From the NCBI GenBank assembly GCA_009919265.1, contig RGCF01000003.1, positions 21,081 through 85,080 of the forward strand: a stretch of 64,000 bases of DNA. Reading direction: 5' to 3'. The DNA is from Bacteroidota bacterium (lineage in GTDB: Bacteria; Bacteroidota; Ignavibacteria; Kapaibacteriales; UBA961). Of the stretch, positions 45,639-54,626 are shown piece by piece. How positions within the stretch are numbered: the stretch's first letter is position 1; the number at the start of each line of letters is the position of its first letter. The translations under genes were made by a program, and so were the position numbers. The notes below the pieces were generated by a model. The model was not told the origin of the DNA and made no database searches. It saw only the letters and a list, made by a program, of their open reading frames with translations.

Positions 45639-46949
45639 TCACCTTTTGGCAGATTGTGGAGTTGCTTTGGGTTTACCTGCAAACATTTCAATTTCAGTGT
45701 CGATGACATATTGAACCCATCTTGCATTTTGCGGTTTGCCAATTTTATTGAATGAGGAAATCAGATAATCTCCTAATCGCTGACGAATCTTTGCACGCTC
45801 CTGTTCATTGCGCACTTGCAACCATGCATGTTGCTCGAAATATGGATACAATTGTTCCAATACTTTTTTGGGTTTTTGCATCGTATCCAAAGCTACATTA
45901 TTTAGCAACTTGTTGAGTCTACCGGCAGGATCTATATTTTTCTTGGCATAGGATGAATCTTTCTTTGCCATGAATGCATTGAAGCGTTCAATTTTACTTT
46001 TTAATTGTTTGATGGAAGATGAATCATTGAAATTATAGACCTTATATCTGATTCCTGTTTCTGGTCTCACTTTTACAATGATGGAAGATGGATCTTTTGG
46101 AAAACCTGCATTCTTCAAATCATAAGCTAATCCTTTAATTCCTTCAACACTCAAATTGGAACGCATCAGTGCCAAGCCACCTCGAATGAGAATTTCTCCC
46201 AATAATCCATCAGCTTTAGTAAAATGGCGCAAGATCATTTGTCTGATATACTGACCTTGATTGAAACAACGCTGATAATCATCACCTCCCAATCCCTTTC
46301 TTGATCTCAATACTTGCAATGTGGACTTACTATCTCTCTGACCAAGCAATTCAATGATTCCCATCGCTTGAGAAAAGCCAAGTTGAATCCAAAATTTAAC
46401 TGGTCCAACCTTTGCAATGCGCCCTGCTTCTTGAAGATAAGCTTTAGTACCACGCATTGCATGAACAATGGTCAGTTTATTCTGTGTGGAATCCTTCATA
46501 CCTGCATCTGCCGGGGTATCTCTTGGTATGGAAATAATTTCGATATATCCACTATCAGGAACGATGGAAAGAATATGATTCGCATCTGCTCTTTTGGATG
46601 CTGTGCCCATACGAGCATCAACACCAATAATGGCAATATTAATTCTTCGAGTTGATGAAGGGATTTTTTTAGATGAATCTTTTTGGAACAAATACCCTGC
46701 TTCCCCATCGCCTGCATGCTTTAAAAAAGTGGAATCTTGCAAAAATTCACTTTCAGCCACCGATAATTGCTGTTCATTCTTTGAGGTTTCAATTGTATCC
46801 AGGTTTTTTACAACCGTGTCAACGGCGATAGTTGGATTGATTTCCGGCGTTTCTGATTGTTCAAAAAGTTGATATGTCATCCACATAGACATAAAGAAAA
46901 CGAGGATGAGGAGTGCAATTCCTGTTCTTTTTACTAAATTCATGTTCAA
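45639..46949 (-). CDS. LytR-CpsA-Psr (LCP) domain protein
   Basis: A 436-aa protein with one N-terminal membrane helix (residues about 9-26), a linker of about 80 residues and an LCP domain starting at INIAIIGVDARM, with the hallmark ISIPRDT and later KLTIVHAMRG. Conserved arginine and aspartate positions of LCP proteins are present (ASKRADANH, IPRD). LCP proteins transfer lipid-linked glycopolymers to peptidoglycan in Gram-positive bacteria; their role in Gram-negative cells is less clear. About 130 charged residues follow the domain. Possibly co-transcribed with the MazG-like gene. Confidence 0.82.
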   Translation of the reverse strand: MNMNLVKRTGIALLILVFFMSMWMTYQLFEQSETPEINPTIAVDTVVKNLDTIETSKNEQQLSVAESEFLQDSTFLKHAGDGEAGYLFQKDSSKKIPSSTRRINIAIIGVDARMGTASKRADANHILSIVPDSGYIEIISIPRDTPADAGMKDSTQNKLTIVHAMRGTKAYLQEAGRIAKVGPVKFWIQLGFSQAMGIIELLGQRDSKSTLQVLRSRKGLGGDDYQRCFNQGQYIRQMILRHFTKADGLLGEILIRGGLALMRSNLSVEGIKGLAYDLKNAGFPKDPSSIIVKVRPETGIRYKVYNFNDSSSIKQLKSKIERFNAFMAKKDSSYAKKNIDPAGRLNKLLNNVALDTMQKPKKVLEQLYPYFEQHAWLQVRNEQERAKIRQRLGDYLISSFNKIGKPQNARWVQYVIDTEIEMFAGKPKATPQSAKR

Positions 46950-47082
46950 TAATGATGTTGATTTGACCCAGTGAAAGGGAAAAAAGACAATATTTGAATG
47001 AAAATCCCCATGAAAAAAGGTCTAATTGACTCAAATGGGCTTGCAATGTTACGGAATCCTTATCTAATCACCTAATTGACAC

Positions 47083-48123
47083 ATGCATCGTAAAACCTTG
47101 ACATATATGTTTGTTGTATTCGCAGGGGCTTTTTCTCTGTCTTTTGTTCTATTTGGATTAACGCCTTCTAGTATCATGCAAAGATCTTGGAAATTTGCAT
47201 TTCCAGACACAACAAATCCAATTCAAATTCAAGACACAACTCCAAAAAAACAACCACAAAAACAAGTAGACAGAGAGTTAAACACCGCCTATATTTTTGA
47301 TCATATCATTGAAGAAATGATCAAACGAGAATATCATAAGCTCCCTATTGGCGAATGCATGGGAAAAATTGGTGGAATGTTTATTGGCACTAGATATGTA
47401 GGTGCAACATTGGAGATTCAACCAGAACGATGCGTTATTGATCTGAATGGTTTGGATTGTGTGACATTTTTTGAAAATACATTGAATATTGCACGTACTG
47501 CAAAATTGAAAGAATTTGAATTGACAACGAATCCGAATGCAATAACATTCAAAGATGTTCTCAATGAAGTGGAGCACACGCGATATAGAGATGGCAACAT
47601 GGATGGGTATACTTCAAGACTACATTATACCTCGGAATGGATTATTGATAATGTGAAGAAAGGGGTTGTGAAAGATCTTACCAGAGAATTGGGCGGAAAA
47701 CCATTTCCTGTGAAAGTTGGATTCATGAGTACAAATCCAAAATACTATCCGCAGTTAGTCGCCGAACCTACTTTGATTAGAAAAATTCAAGGTATGGAAG
47801 AAGAACTTAATGCAAAAAAACATTGGTATATCCCGAATGCGCAAGTAAAAGACATTGAAAGCAAATTGCAAACTGGCGACATTATCGCGATAGCCACGAA
47901 TAAAACAGGACTTGATTATTCTCATACGGGAATGATCATTAAAAATGATAAAGGAATGGCTCTGTTTCTTCATGCTTCGTCTGCAAAGAAAAGAGTATAC
48001 CTGGATAAGCGCATATCTTCTTACCTATCCGAATCATCTACAAGCATCGGGATTTCCGTTTTACGACCGATTGACCCAAATCTTGATAATGAAGAAACAA
48101 ATGAAGAAGAAAACGATAACTAA
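47083..48123 (+). CDS. DUF1460 (amidase-like NlpC/P60 superfamily) protein
   Basis: A 346-aa exported or membrane-anchored protein. An N-terminal hydrophobic helix (residues 8-26) precedes a DUF1460 domain, whose known members are N-acetylmuramoyl-L-alanine amidases. The candidate cysteine nucleophile lies in GLDCVTFFEN and the candidate histidine in DYSHTGMII, followed by LHASSAKKRV. It probably cleaves muropeptides in the periplasm. It is transcribed divergently from the LCP gene over 133 bp, and the initiator tRNA lies downstream. Confidence 0.88.
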   Translation: MHRKTLTYMFVVFAGAFSLSFVLFGLTPSSIMQRSWKFAFPDTTNPIQIQDTTPKKQPQKQVDRELNTAYIFDHIIEEMIKREYHKLPIGECMGKIGGMFIGTRYVGATLEIQPERCVIDLNGLDCVTFFENTLNIARTAKLKEFELTTNPNAITFKDVLNEVEHTRYRDGNMDGYTSRLHYTSEWIIDNVKKGVVKDLTRELGGKPFPVKVGFMSTNPKYYPQLVAEPTLIRKIQGMEEELNAKKHWYIPNAQVKDIESKLQTGDIIAIATNKTGLDYSHTGMIIKNDKGMALFLHASSAKKRVYLDKRISSYLSESSTSIGISVLRPIDPNLDNEETNEEENDN

Positions 48124-48134
48124 GACATGACTCT

Positions 48135-48166
48135 TTTGGTGATGGCATAAATAAGAGCTATATTTG
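48135..48166 (+). promoter_or_regulatory. Promoter of tRNA-fMet
   Basis: TTTG (48135-48138), a 20-nt spacer and TATATTTG (48159-48166) match the Bacteroidota primary-sigma consensus exactly. Transcription would start about 5 nt before the tRNA. Confidence 0.7.
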
Positions 48167-48176
48167 TATCCCTTAC

Positions 48177-48249
<73 letters not shown>

Positions 48250-48251
48250 CA

Positions 48252-48286
48252 AAAACCTTTGCAAGCATTTGCGAAGGTTTTTTTTT
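48252..48286 (+). terminator. Intrinsic terminator of the tRNA gene
   Basis: AACCTTtGC and GCgAAGGTT pair around a 7-nt loop and are followed by eight or more T residues. Confidence 0.88.
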
Positions 48287-48540
48287 GAATTCCCCCTAGC
48301 ATTCATTCTGTAGATTCTTATTTCAACAAGCAGCTATTTTTCCATTAGGTCTGAAATAATGGACGAGATGAGTGATGGATATAGCATTCGACATAGTCGA
48401 TGATCAATTCTATACATAACTCCAACAGAGAATAAACAACAATGATTACAACATTTTTTTGTTGTTTCGTATATAACTTCAGAACCTATTTATTAACTCA
48501 ATCAGGCTGACATATCATGGGTTCAGCAAGGAGATGGAAT
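48287..48540. other. Intergenic region before the lipoprotein gene
   Basis: This AT-rich stretch of about 250 bp holds only weak hairpins, for example ACAACA/TTGTTGT around 48453-48476. No promoter of the phylum type and no gene is evident. Confidence 0.5.
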
Positions 48541-49614
48541 ATGAGAACAAGAAGCATTGCAATTGCCACAATAATGGTATTGCTCATGGGTTGTGCAACG
48601 AGGGCTCCATATCAGGGATCACCATTCATCAAATGGGAACATGATGGTGCGATTCATTCATTTGATAAAGCTTCTGCTTATACTGCCACATTTTTGGCAA
48701 AACATATTTCAGAAAATTCTACTGTATTGGAATTTCAGGGAAAACAACTGGAGTTTCAATCGCTGGGTCCTGTTCAAGATAATACAGACATTGAATCATA
48801 CAAAGTTCGAATTCCCGGACCGCTTGGTGAAGGACTATATACAATCAATGCACAGCAAACTATTGGCACATTGACAGCACAAGATAAACTTACATTACGA
48901 GTATTTCCTAGTCGACTTATTACTGGAACATTACAAAGTGGCGAAGAAATATCTAATGAAGAAGAAATCAAAGGATTAATTACATCTCTTTCAAAAGGCG
49001 ATGTCATGGAATTCGATGCAATCCCTAGTTCAGGTCTATTCATACCGGAACAACAATTCAAAACAATTGTGAAAGGACTCAAGAATGATATCACTTTGAT
49101 TGGTACAAATGTTCATTATACCGATGAATATACCATCCCAATCGAAACAGACAAGATCGGTGTCAAAATCATTTGGCAAGATCCGCTGGATCAAAAAGTA
49201 CAAGTACAGGTGTTTCCGAGTGATGGAACTGAATTCGTTGAATCCATGCCAGGCATAAAAAGACCTCGTATAGTTTGTGGTGATATTAGTCGAATCATTA
49301 ATGAACATGACCCTGTATTCCATATAAGCATTGAAGTAAAAGCACCAATATATCTTGACATGACAACTACAATTGAAAATGTCAAAATAGATGTGATTGA
49401 ACATAATGTCAATGGATATAACATTGTCCCAATCGATTCACCAAAACTTATCAATGGAACATGGGTCATGAGTTTTAAACTTGCAGGAACATTGCCGATA
49501 ATCCGTGGAACAGGTGGATCAATTAAAATCAAATGCAAAGCAACTGCAAAGTCAACAAATGGGGAGATATCACCTGAAGCCGTAAAGACTTGCAGGTTCA
49601 ATGTTGTATACTAA
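48541..49614 (+). CDS. Unknown lipoprotein
   Basis: This 357-aa protein is not recognised. A lipoprotein signal with lipobox LLMGC places the mature protein in the envelope. The rest is beta-rich with no catalytic motif that I can see; the parts after the first 90 residues (e.g. GPLGEGLYTINAQQ, KLTLRVFPSRL) look like tandem Ig-like folds. The ATG at 48541 has AAGGAG upstream; the track's 48517 start adds MGSARRWN before it. It overlaps the upstream end of the next ORF, and the two genes lie 13 nt apart, so they are probably co-expressed. Confidence 0.82.
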   Translation: MRTRSIAIATIMVLLMGCATRAPYQGSPFIKWEHDGAIHSFDKASAYTATFLAKHISENSTVLEFQGKQLEFQSLGPVQDNTDIESYKVRIPGPLGEGLYTINAQQTIGTLTAQDKLTLRVFPSRLITGTLQSGEEISNEEEIKGLITSLSKGDVMEFDAIPSSGLFIPEQQFKTIVKGLKNDITLIGTNVHYTDEYTIPIETDKIGVKIIWQDPLDQKVQVQVFPSDGTEFVESMPGIKRPRIVCGDISRIINEHDPVFHISIEVKAPIYLDMTTTIENVKIDVIEHNVNGYNIVPIDSPKLINGTWVMSFKLAGTLPIIRGTGGSIKIKCKATAKSTNGEISPEAVKTCRFNVVY

Positions 49615-49627
49615 TTGGGGAAATATC

Positions 49628-50809
49628 ATGAACACATACTCATTTATACCAGCGATGATCGCTTGTATCATACATGCATATGCAATGCCAATTGCATTCG
49701 GCAAGGATAATCCTGAAGCTAAAACAATCATAGCACGATTTCCGGCATCTTACTCCAAGAAGACAAAAGTGTTTAAGCTCATTGTCAATGAAGACAACAA
49801 AATGGCATTCTATCATGCATTCAATGTTATTGAACCGATACAGTCTGCCCAAGCAAACAGATCAAAAAAGAAAGATGCCATCATTGATGCTATAGAATCC
49901 GGAATGAAGGACATACCGAGTTATTTCAAAGAACAACACTTTGGTACTTACAATGAAAATGATGCAGCTTATGCTCAATATTTTGCAGATTATCTCGCAT
50001 GGAAGAATGCTCAGTTTACTATTCTCTATGTTCTCACGGCGCCAAAGAAAGGTGGTGATATGGAGATACTTGGAATGGTGACAGCATTTGCCACAAATGC
50101 TGAACCTTCAGAAGTTATAATCAAACATGTGTATACAGCTGATATGCTAGTTGATGTTCAATGGAAAGGTAGTAAAGAAGGAAATCTTGTAGATGCAATC
50201 AACAATATGATTCACCAAAAAGATGCCGAAGACATAACATCGCTTCCAACAATACCGTCTCGCATTCAACAAGATGCAATTGAAAGAGTTCATTTGTCAA
50301 ATATCGTCAAGCTTGGACGCAATGATATTGATGCATATCGAATTGGAGAAAAAGAATTTCAACTGATTCATGCAGTATTGACACCTCCATTACCAACAAT
50401 GGCATCTATCGCTTCAAAATCGAATAAGAAAGATTTGATTATTGAAGCTATTGAAGAAGGCGAATCTGATATTGCAATGTTCGTACGAAGCTCAAGTGGT
50501 GGAATATTACACAATAGCGACCGCGAATTCGCTAGATATCAACAACTTATCTCGTATTATATGACTGAAACTTTTGAATCAGCATTTATCTTGACAAAAA
50601 GGAATGCCAAGTCAATCGAGATTCTTGCTCTCTTGCTCAATAATGCATGCATGCCATTAGTACAAGAAATTGATTGCTTGCAAAAAACAAAGAAAATCAT
50701 GCTTGCAAAAGAATTACAATCATATGGTATTGGTCCGGAACAGGTTCCATTACTTCAATACTTGCAGGAAATCATCAATAATAAGTCTTGCAAAAAAGTA
50801 TACCCATAA
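49628..50809 (+). CDS. Exported protein with two copies of an unrecognised domain
   Basis: A 393-aa protein with a signal peptide (about residues 1-24). Two regions of about 100 residues resemble one another: residues 48-158 contain KKDAIIDAIESGMKDI and residues 242-340 contain KKDLIIEAIEEGESDI. In both an aromatic-rich helix (AYAQYFADYLAW; EFARYQQLISYY) and a closing beta strand (MEILGMVTAFATNA; IEILALLLNNA) follow in the same order. I cannot name the domain. The track start is 49601; ATG 49628 gives the signal peptide. It follows the lipoprotein gene by 13 nt and ends at a terminator. Confidence 0.82.
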   Translation: MNTYSFIPAMIACIIHAYAMPIAFGKDNPEAKTIIARFPASYSKKTKVFKLIVNEDNKMAFYHAFNVIEPIQSAQANRSKKKDAIIDAIESGMKDIPSYFKEQHFGTYNENDAAYAQYFADYLAWKNAQFTILYVLTAPKKGGDMEILGMVTAFATNAEPSEVIIKHVYTADMLVDVQWKGSKEGNLVDAINNMIHQKDAEDITSLPTIPSRIQQDAIERVHLSNIVKLGRNDIDAYRIGEKEFQLIHAVLTPPLPTMASIASKSNKKDLIIEAIEEGESDIAMFVRSSSGGILHNSDREFARYQQLISYYMTETFESAFILTKRNAKSIEILALLLNNACMPLVQEIDCLQKTKKIMLAKELQSYGIGPEQVPLLQYLQEIINNKSCKKVYP

Positions 50810-50811
50810 AA

Positions 50812-50838
50812 AAACCCGCAGATACATTCTGCGGGTTT
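50812..50838. terminator. Bidirectional intrinsic terminator
   Basis: AAACCCGCAGA and TCTGCGGGTTT form an 11-bp stem with a 5-nt loop and T runs on both strands, between convergent genes. Confidence 0.93.
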
Positions 50839-50841
50839 TTT

Positions 50842-51534
50842 TTAAATCGTGGTATATCTTTTTAATCGTAATACATAGCCATTTTGCCATGTGGCCGTCC
50901 TTTCATCGAAAACAGCCTGTGTAATTGAATGACCCAATACCCCTAGACTAGGAATATAGTGATCAATACTTTCATCTACTCCTGAATTTGATACTTGGCC
51001 CGAAGCAATAGTTCGATAGGTTAATGTTGATCGAAACTTTCTACCACTTAATTGCAGGGTATCGAGCATAAAAGACTGGTCACCATAATATGTGTGCTTA
51101 TACATATATTCAAGTGTAACCTTTTTGCCGGGAGATAAATCGACTGTTGCTTTTAAAGTATCATTGGATTCAGCAAGAGTTGTCACAGGAACTTTTATCC
51201 AAATAGAAGTAGAACCCAATGTCAATCGATGAAGTAAATCATAATCTGAATCAATTGCATAATATTCGATAAAACTTGTATCAGAATATTGTGTACGCAT
51301 CACAAAAACATCTGATTTGCCAAACATGATGGTGTCTGCACTCAATACCACGCGGGTAAATTCAGAAGTTGTTCCGGAAACACGATTACCAAAACGGTCA
51401 ATCTCATAGCCCTCATAGTAAAACGTACTACCAATAGCCGGGAATTTGACTCTCATTGTCTCAGGTCCAAGGACGCTAGAACCTTCGCAACCCCATAAAC
51501 ACAAACCAATACATAGTATCAAGAATAAACGCAT
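50842..51534 (-). CDS. Unknown lipoprotein
   Basis: A 230-aa protein with a short signal peptide and lipobox (LCLWGC, Cys16), then a beta-rich body with many threonine/tyrosine strands such as GSTFYYEGYEIDRFGN. No domain is recognised. It is probably an envelope lipoprotein of the outer or inner membrane. It is transcribed alone and diverges from the CapA gene. Confidence 0.78.
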   Translation of the reverse strand: MRLFLILCIGLCLWGCEGSSVLGPETMRVKFPAIGSTFYYEGYEIDRFGNRVSGTTSEFTRVVLSADTIMFGKSDVFVMRTQYSDTSFIEYYAIDSDYDLLHRLTLGSTSIWIKVPVTTLAESNDTLKATVDLSPGKKVTLEYMYKHTYYGDQSFMLDTLQLSGRKFRSTLTYRTIASGQVSNSGVDESIDHYIPSLGVLGHSITQAVFDERTATWQNGYVLRLKRYTTI

Positions 51535-51648
51535 ATTTCACCCATCAAGATTGTAATCATAATCTCTGGCAATATACTATTTTGCAATGATTGGCACATG
51601 CTAATGCATGTATGATTGTTCAACTTAATTAAGCTCGGGGCACTACTT

Positions 51649-52749
51649 ATGAAATCTGTTACCTATATCCTACTTAGTGTGTTTATTCTAGCTACTTCTT
51701 TGCATTGTAATGCCGAAAAAAACAAAGAAAACAAACAAACACCTAAACCAGAAACACAAGTACAAAAAGCAAAGGAAATTACCATAACTGCAGTTGGCGA
51801 TATCATGATGGGAACAAATTATCCCGATGCTTCATCAATGCCTCCGAGAGATGCATATTTGCTAAAACCTGTAACAGAAGCACTCAAAAAGGGGGATATT
51901 ATCTTTGGAAATTTGGAAGGACCTGTATTGGATAGTGGGGGAAATCCAAAATCATGCAATGATCCTTCAACTTGTTATGTATTCAGACAACCGGAATACT
52001 TTGTACAAGAATTAAAAGATGCAGGATTCAACATGTTTTCCATCGCAAATAATCATGTTGGTGATCTGGGTGAACCCGGCAGAGTCAATACAAGCAAAGT
52101 ACTAAAAGAGCATCATCTTCGTTTTGCAGGGCAAACCACTTGTCCTTGGGATACGCTAAGAGTAAAAGGACTATTAATTGGTTTGACAGCATTTGCACCA
52201 AATAAAGGATGTCTGGATATCAATGATGAACAAGAGATTCGAAAAGTTGTAAAAAAACTTGATGGATTTTGCGATATCGTCATCGTTTCTTTTCATGGCG
52301 GTGCGGAAGGACAATCACATACACATGTTCCAAGAAAACATGAAATGTTTCTTGGCCAAGATCGTGGAGATGTTCACGCTTTTGCAAGACAAGCCATTGA
52401 TGCCGGAGCGGATATTGTTCTAGGACATGGACCACATATCACAAGAGCAATAGATGTGTATAAAGGAAGATTCATTGCTTATTCAATGGGAAATTTTTGC
52501 ACCTATGAAAAATTTAATATCAAAGGGATTTCAGGAATGGCGCCAATATTTGAATTACACATATCAAGTAATGGTGAATTCATGGATGGCAAAGTCATAC
52601 CAACAAGACAGTTCGACAGAGGTGGGCCTGTAATTGATGAACATAATTCTGTAATCGAAGAGATTATCAGATTAACAAAAGAGGACATACCAGAAGTCGA
52701 TCTTCAATTCAACGACCGTTCATTCACCATACAATCAAAAAAACAATGA
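51649..52749 (+). CDS. CapA-family (poly-gamma-glutamate synthesis type) metallophosphatase lipoprotein
   Basis: A 366-aa protein with a lipoprotein signal (lipobox near TSLHC) and a CapA/PgsA-type calcineurin-like domain. Metal-site motifs are visible: AVGDIMMGTNY, FGNLEGPVLD, SIANNHVGDLGE, VSFHGGAE and LGHGPHITRAIDVY. Family members take part in capsule or poly-gamma-glutamate export, but most are uncharacterised. The track start at 51616 is out of line with the signal peptide; the ATG at 51649 fits. The pirin start overlaps its stop by 4 nt. Confidence 0.87.
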   Translation: MKSVTYILLSVFILATSLHCNAEKNKENKQTPKPETQVQKAKEITITAVGDIMMGTNYPDASSMPPRDAYLLKPVTEALKKGDIIFGNLEGPVLDSGGNPKSCNDPSTCYVFRQPEYFVQELKDAGFNMFSIANNHVGDLGEPGRVNTSKVLKEHHLRFAGQTTCPWDTLRVKGLLIGLTAFAPNKGCLDINDEQEIRKVVKKLDGFCDIVIVSFHGGAEGQSHTHVPRKHEMFLGQDRGDVHAFARQAIDAGADIVLGHGPHITRAIDVYKGRFIAYSMGNFCTYEKFNIKGISGMAPIFELHISSNGEFMDGKVIPTRQFDRGGPVIDEHNSVIEEIIRLTKEDIPEVDLQFNDRSFTIQSKKQ

Positions 52750-53609
52750 ATAACCGATCAATCCACTCCATCATCCCACCACCGCAACCACACTTTGTTG
52801 GTGATGGATTTCGTGTACACAATTTTTTTCCATCACATGTGCAAGGCGGGATGATAAAAACAGATCCATTTTTGCTTTTGGATTATGGTTCTCCGCATTA
52901 TTTCGAGCCGAGTCATCATCAGCGTGGTGTAGATGTGCATCCTCACCGTGGCTTTGAAACAGTCACTTTTGCATTCAAAGGGAGTGTCGCTCATAAAGAT
53001 AGTTCGGGTGGTGGCGGAATCATTGGCGAAGGTGATATTCAATGGATGACTGCCGGATCAGGAGTTCTGCACGAAGAATTCCATACGGAAGAATTTGCAA
53101 AAACAGGTGGTGAATTTCATATGGCGCAATTATGGGTCAATTTGCCTGCCAAAGACAAAATGACAAAACCCAAGTATCAAGCGATTAAGAATGAAAGCAT
53201 ACCAAGATATGAATCAGCCGATTGTCAAGTTGAAATAGTTGCAGGTTCACATAGAGGAATCAAAGGAATTGCGTCAACTTTCACACCAATCGACATGCTA
53301 CTCATTACTCTAAACAAGGGAGCAATATTTGAACATGCATGTCCTTCAAGTTATACTGCAATTGCAGTGAATATCAAAGGAAATGCCATAATGGGTAATC
53401 AAGCATTTCCAGAACATCATTGTGCCATCTTTGCAAATGATGGCGAAGCACTTCAGATTGAAGCAAGAGAAGATTCACGCTTTTTGTTATTGGCTGGGGA
53501 ACCCATTCGTGAATCAATCGTTGCGGCAGGACCTTTTGTCATGAATACAAGAGAAGAAATCATGCAAGCATTTGAAGATTATTCTACAGGTGCCTTTGGG
53601 GCATTATGA
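52746..53609 (+). CDS. Pirin family protein
   Basis: A 287-aa bicupin. The N-terminal cupin carries the metal ligands in VDVHPHRGFETV (His 65 and 67) and GSGVLHEEFH (His 109 and Glu 111), all conserved as in human pirin and bacterial YhhW, an iron-dependent quercetinase. The second domain is degenerate, as usual. The physiological substrate in bacteria is often unknown. It overlaps capA and ends directly against the convergent 53610 gene. Confidence 0.92.
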   Translation: MNNRSIHSIIPPPQPHFVGDGFRVHNFFPSHVQGGMIKTDPFLLLDYGSPHYFEPSHHQRGVDVHPHRGFETVTFAFKGSVAHKDSSGGGGIIGEGDIQWMTAGSGVLHEEFHTEEFAKTGGEFHMAQLWVNLPAKDKMTKPKYQAIKNESIPRYESADCQVEIVAGSHRGIKGIASTFTPIDMLLITLNKGAIFEHACPSSYTAIAVNIKGNAIMGNQAFPEHHCAIFANDGEALQIEAREDSRFLLLAGEPIRESIVAAGPFVMNTREEIMQAFEDYSTGAFGAL

Positions 53610-54539
53610 TCAATTCAATAATCTCGAAAGAAATGTCCCCGGCCTGATACATGATTTGAATTCTTCGATTGGAAGCGTATATCGAACAGGATACATTAAA
53701 TATTCGCATTGCTCATGCATCCCAAAGATATTCAAATAATCAAATGTAATTGCACTTCGATTAGGATAGAGTACAATATTGTCGAGATGCAATTCTTCAT
53801 CTAGGTTCATACCACAATCGGTCATGGTAACAAGCTCATCCTCACCATATTGTTTGATTTGATTTAATGCTTCCTCTTCCGCATAAGCATCAGCTGCAAT
53901 TTTTGTTTTGGCAAATGCATGATCGATCAAATAATCAGTCAATTGAATCTCTTTGTTTTTAAGAAGATCAATAACATGAAAAGAAATCCAAGGCCGATGA
54001 TTGTCTATTCTTTCTCTATACACTTTGATAGAAGCAATACCTTTTCTCACCATCAGATATTGAATATCAGAAACACTATCCTTTAAACCCTTCCCTTTTC
54101 TCAACATTGCAGGATCAATGTTCAATTGCATTGTTTTTGCATAGAGAGAATCTGTTGGGAAAATATGAATGTCTGCACCATACCCCTTTGCCGGCTTCCA
54201 AAAGCCGGACATACCATGTTCAGTTTTCTGTAATGTGAATTGTTCTTTTACAGCAGTTCTACCCGACATAACCTTTAATACAATACCATTTTTATATGTT
54301 TCGCCTTTAAATGGTATGGTATCTAGGTCTATACGATTGACATACCAACCAGAATATACTCCGGCAACAGTTTCATGAATCTCCATCCAAATCGGTGTGA
54401 TGGGACCAGTACTATCCGGATCAAGCCAACCTTCATAGACCTCTGAGTGAAGGGTATTCATGGAAAACCCTATCGCAAAGAGCCAAATGAGAAAATATGG
54501 TATGATGTTGAGTACATTCATTGAGAGGGTTTTCCCCAT
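53610..54539 (-). CDS. Unknown exported protein
   Basis: I do not recognise this 309-aa protein. A hydrophobic stretch (residues about 9-28) probably serves as signal peptide. The following part (PIWMEIHETVAGVYSGWYVNRIDLDTIPFKGE) resembles small beta-barrel domains that describe energy- or ligand-binding modules, but without a confident match. ATG 54521 is an alternative start 18 nt later. Its stop codon abuts the pirin stop with no spacer; there is no terminator between them. Confidence 0.72.
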   Translation of the reverse strand: MGKTLSMNVLNIIPYFLIWLFAIGFSMNTLHSEVYEGWLDPDSTGPITPIWMEIHETVAGVYSGWYVNRIDLDTIPFKGETYKNGIVLKVMSGRTAVKEQFTLQKTEHGMSGFWKPAKGYGADIHIFPTDSLYAKTMQLNIDPAMLRKGKGLKDSVSDIQYLMVRKGIASIKVYRERIDNHRPWISFHVIDLLKNKEIQLTDYLIDHAFAKTKIAADAYAEEEALNQIKQYGEDELVTMTDCGMNLDEELHLDNIVLYPNRSAITFDYLNIFGMHEQCEYLMYPVRYTLPIEEFKSCIRPGTFLSRLLN

Positions 54540-54626
54540 TCATTAACAGATTATGTGAATTTTCACGAATTTGCAGTCTGCAATTTGCAGGAATTATGGT
54601 CCTTAAACAAACAGACATTGCAAGTG

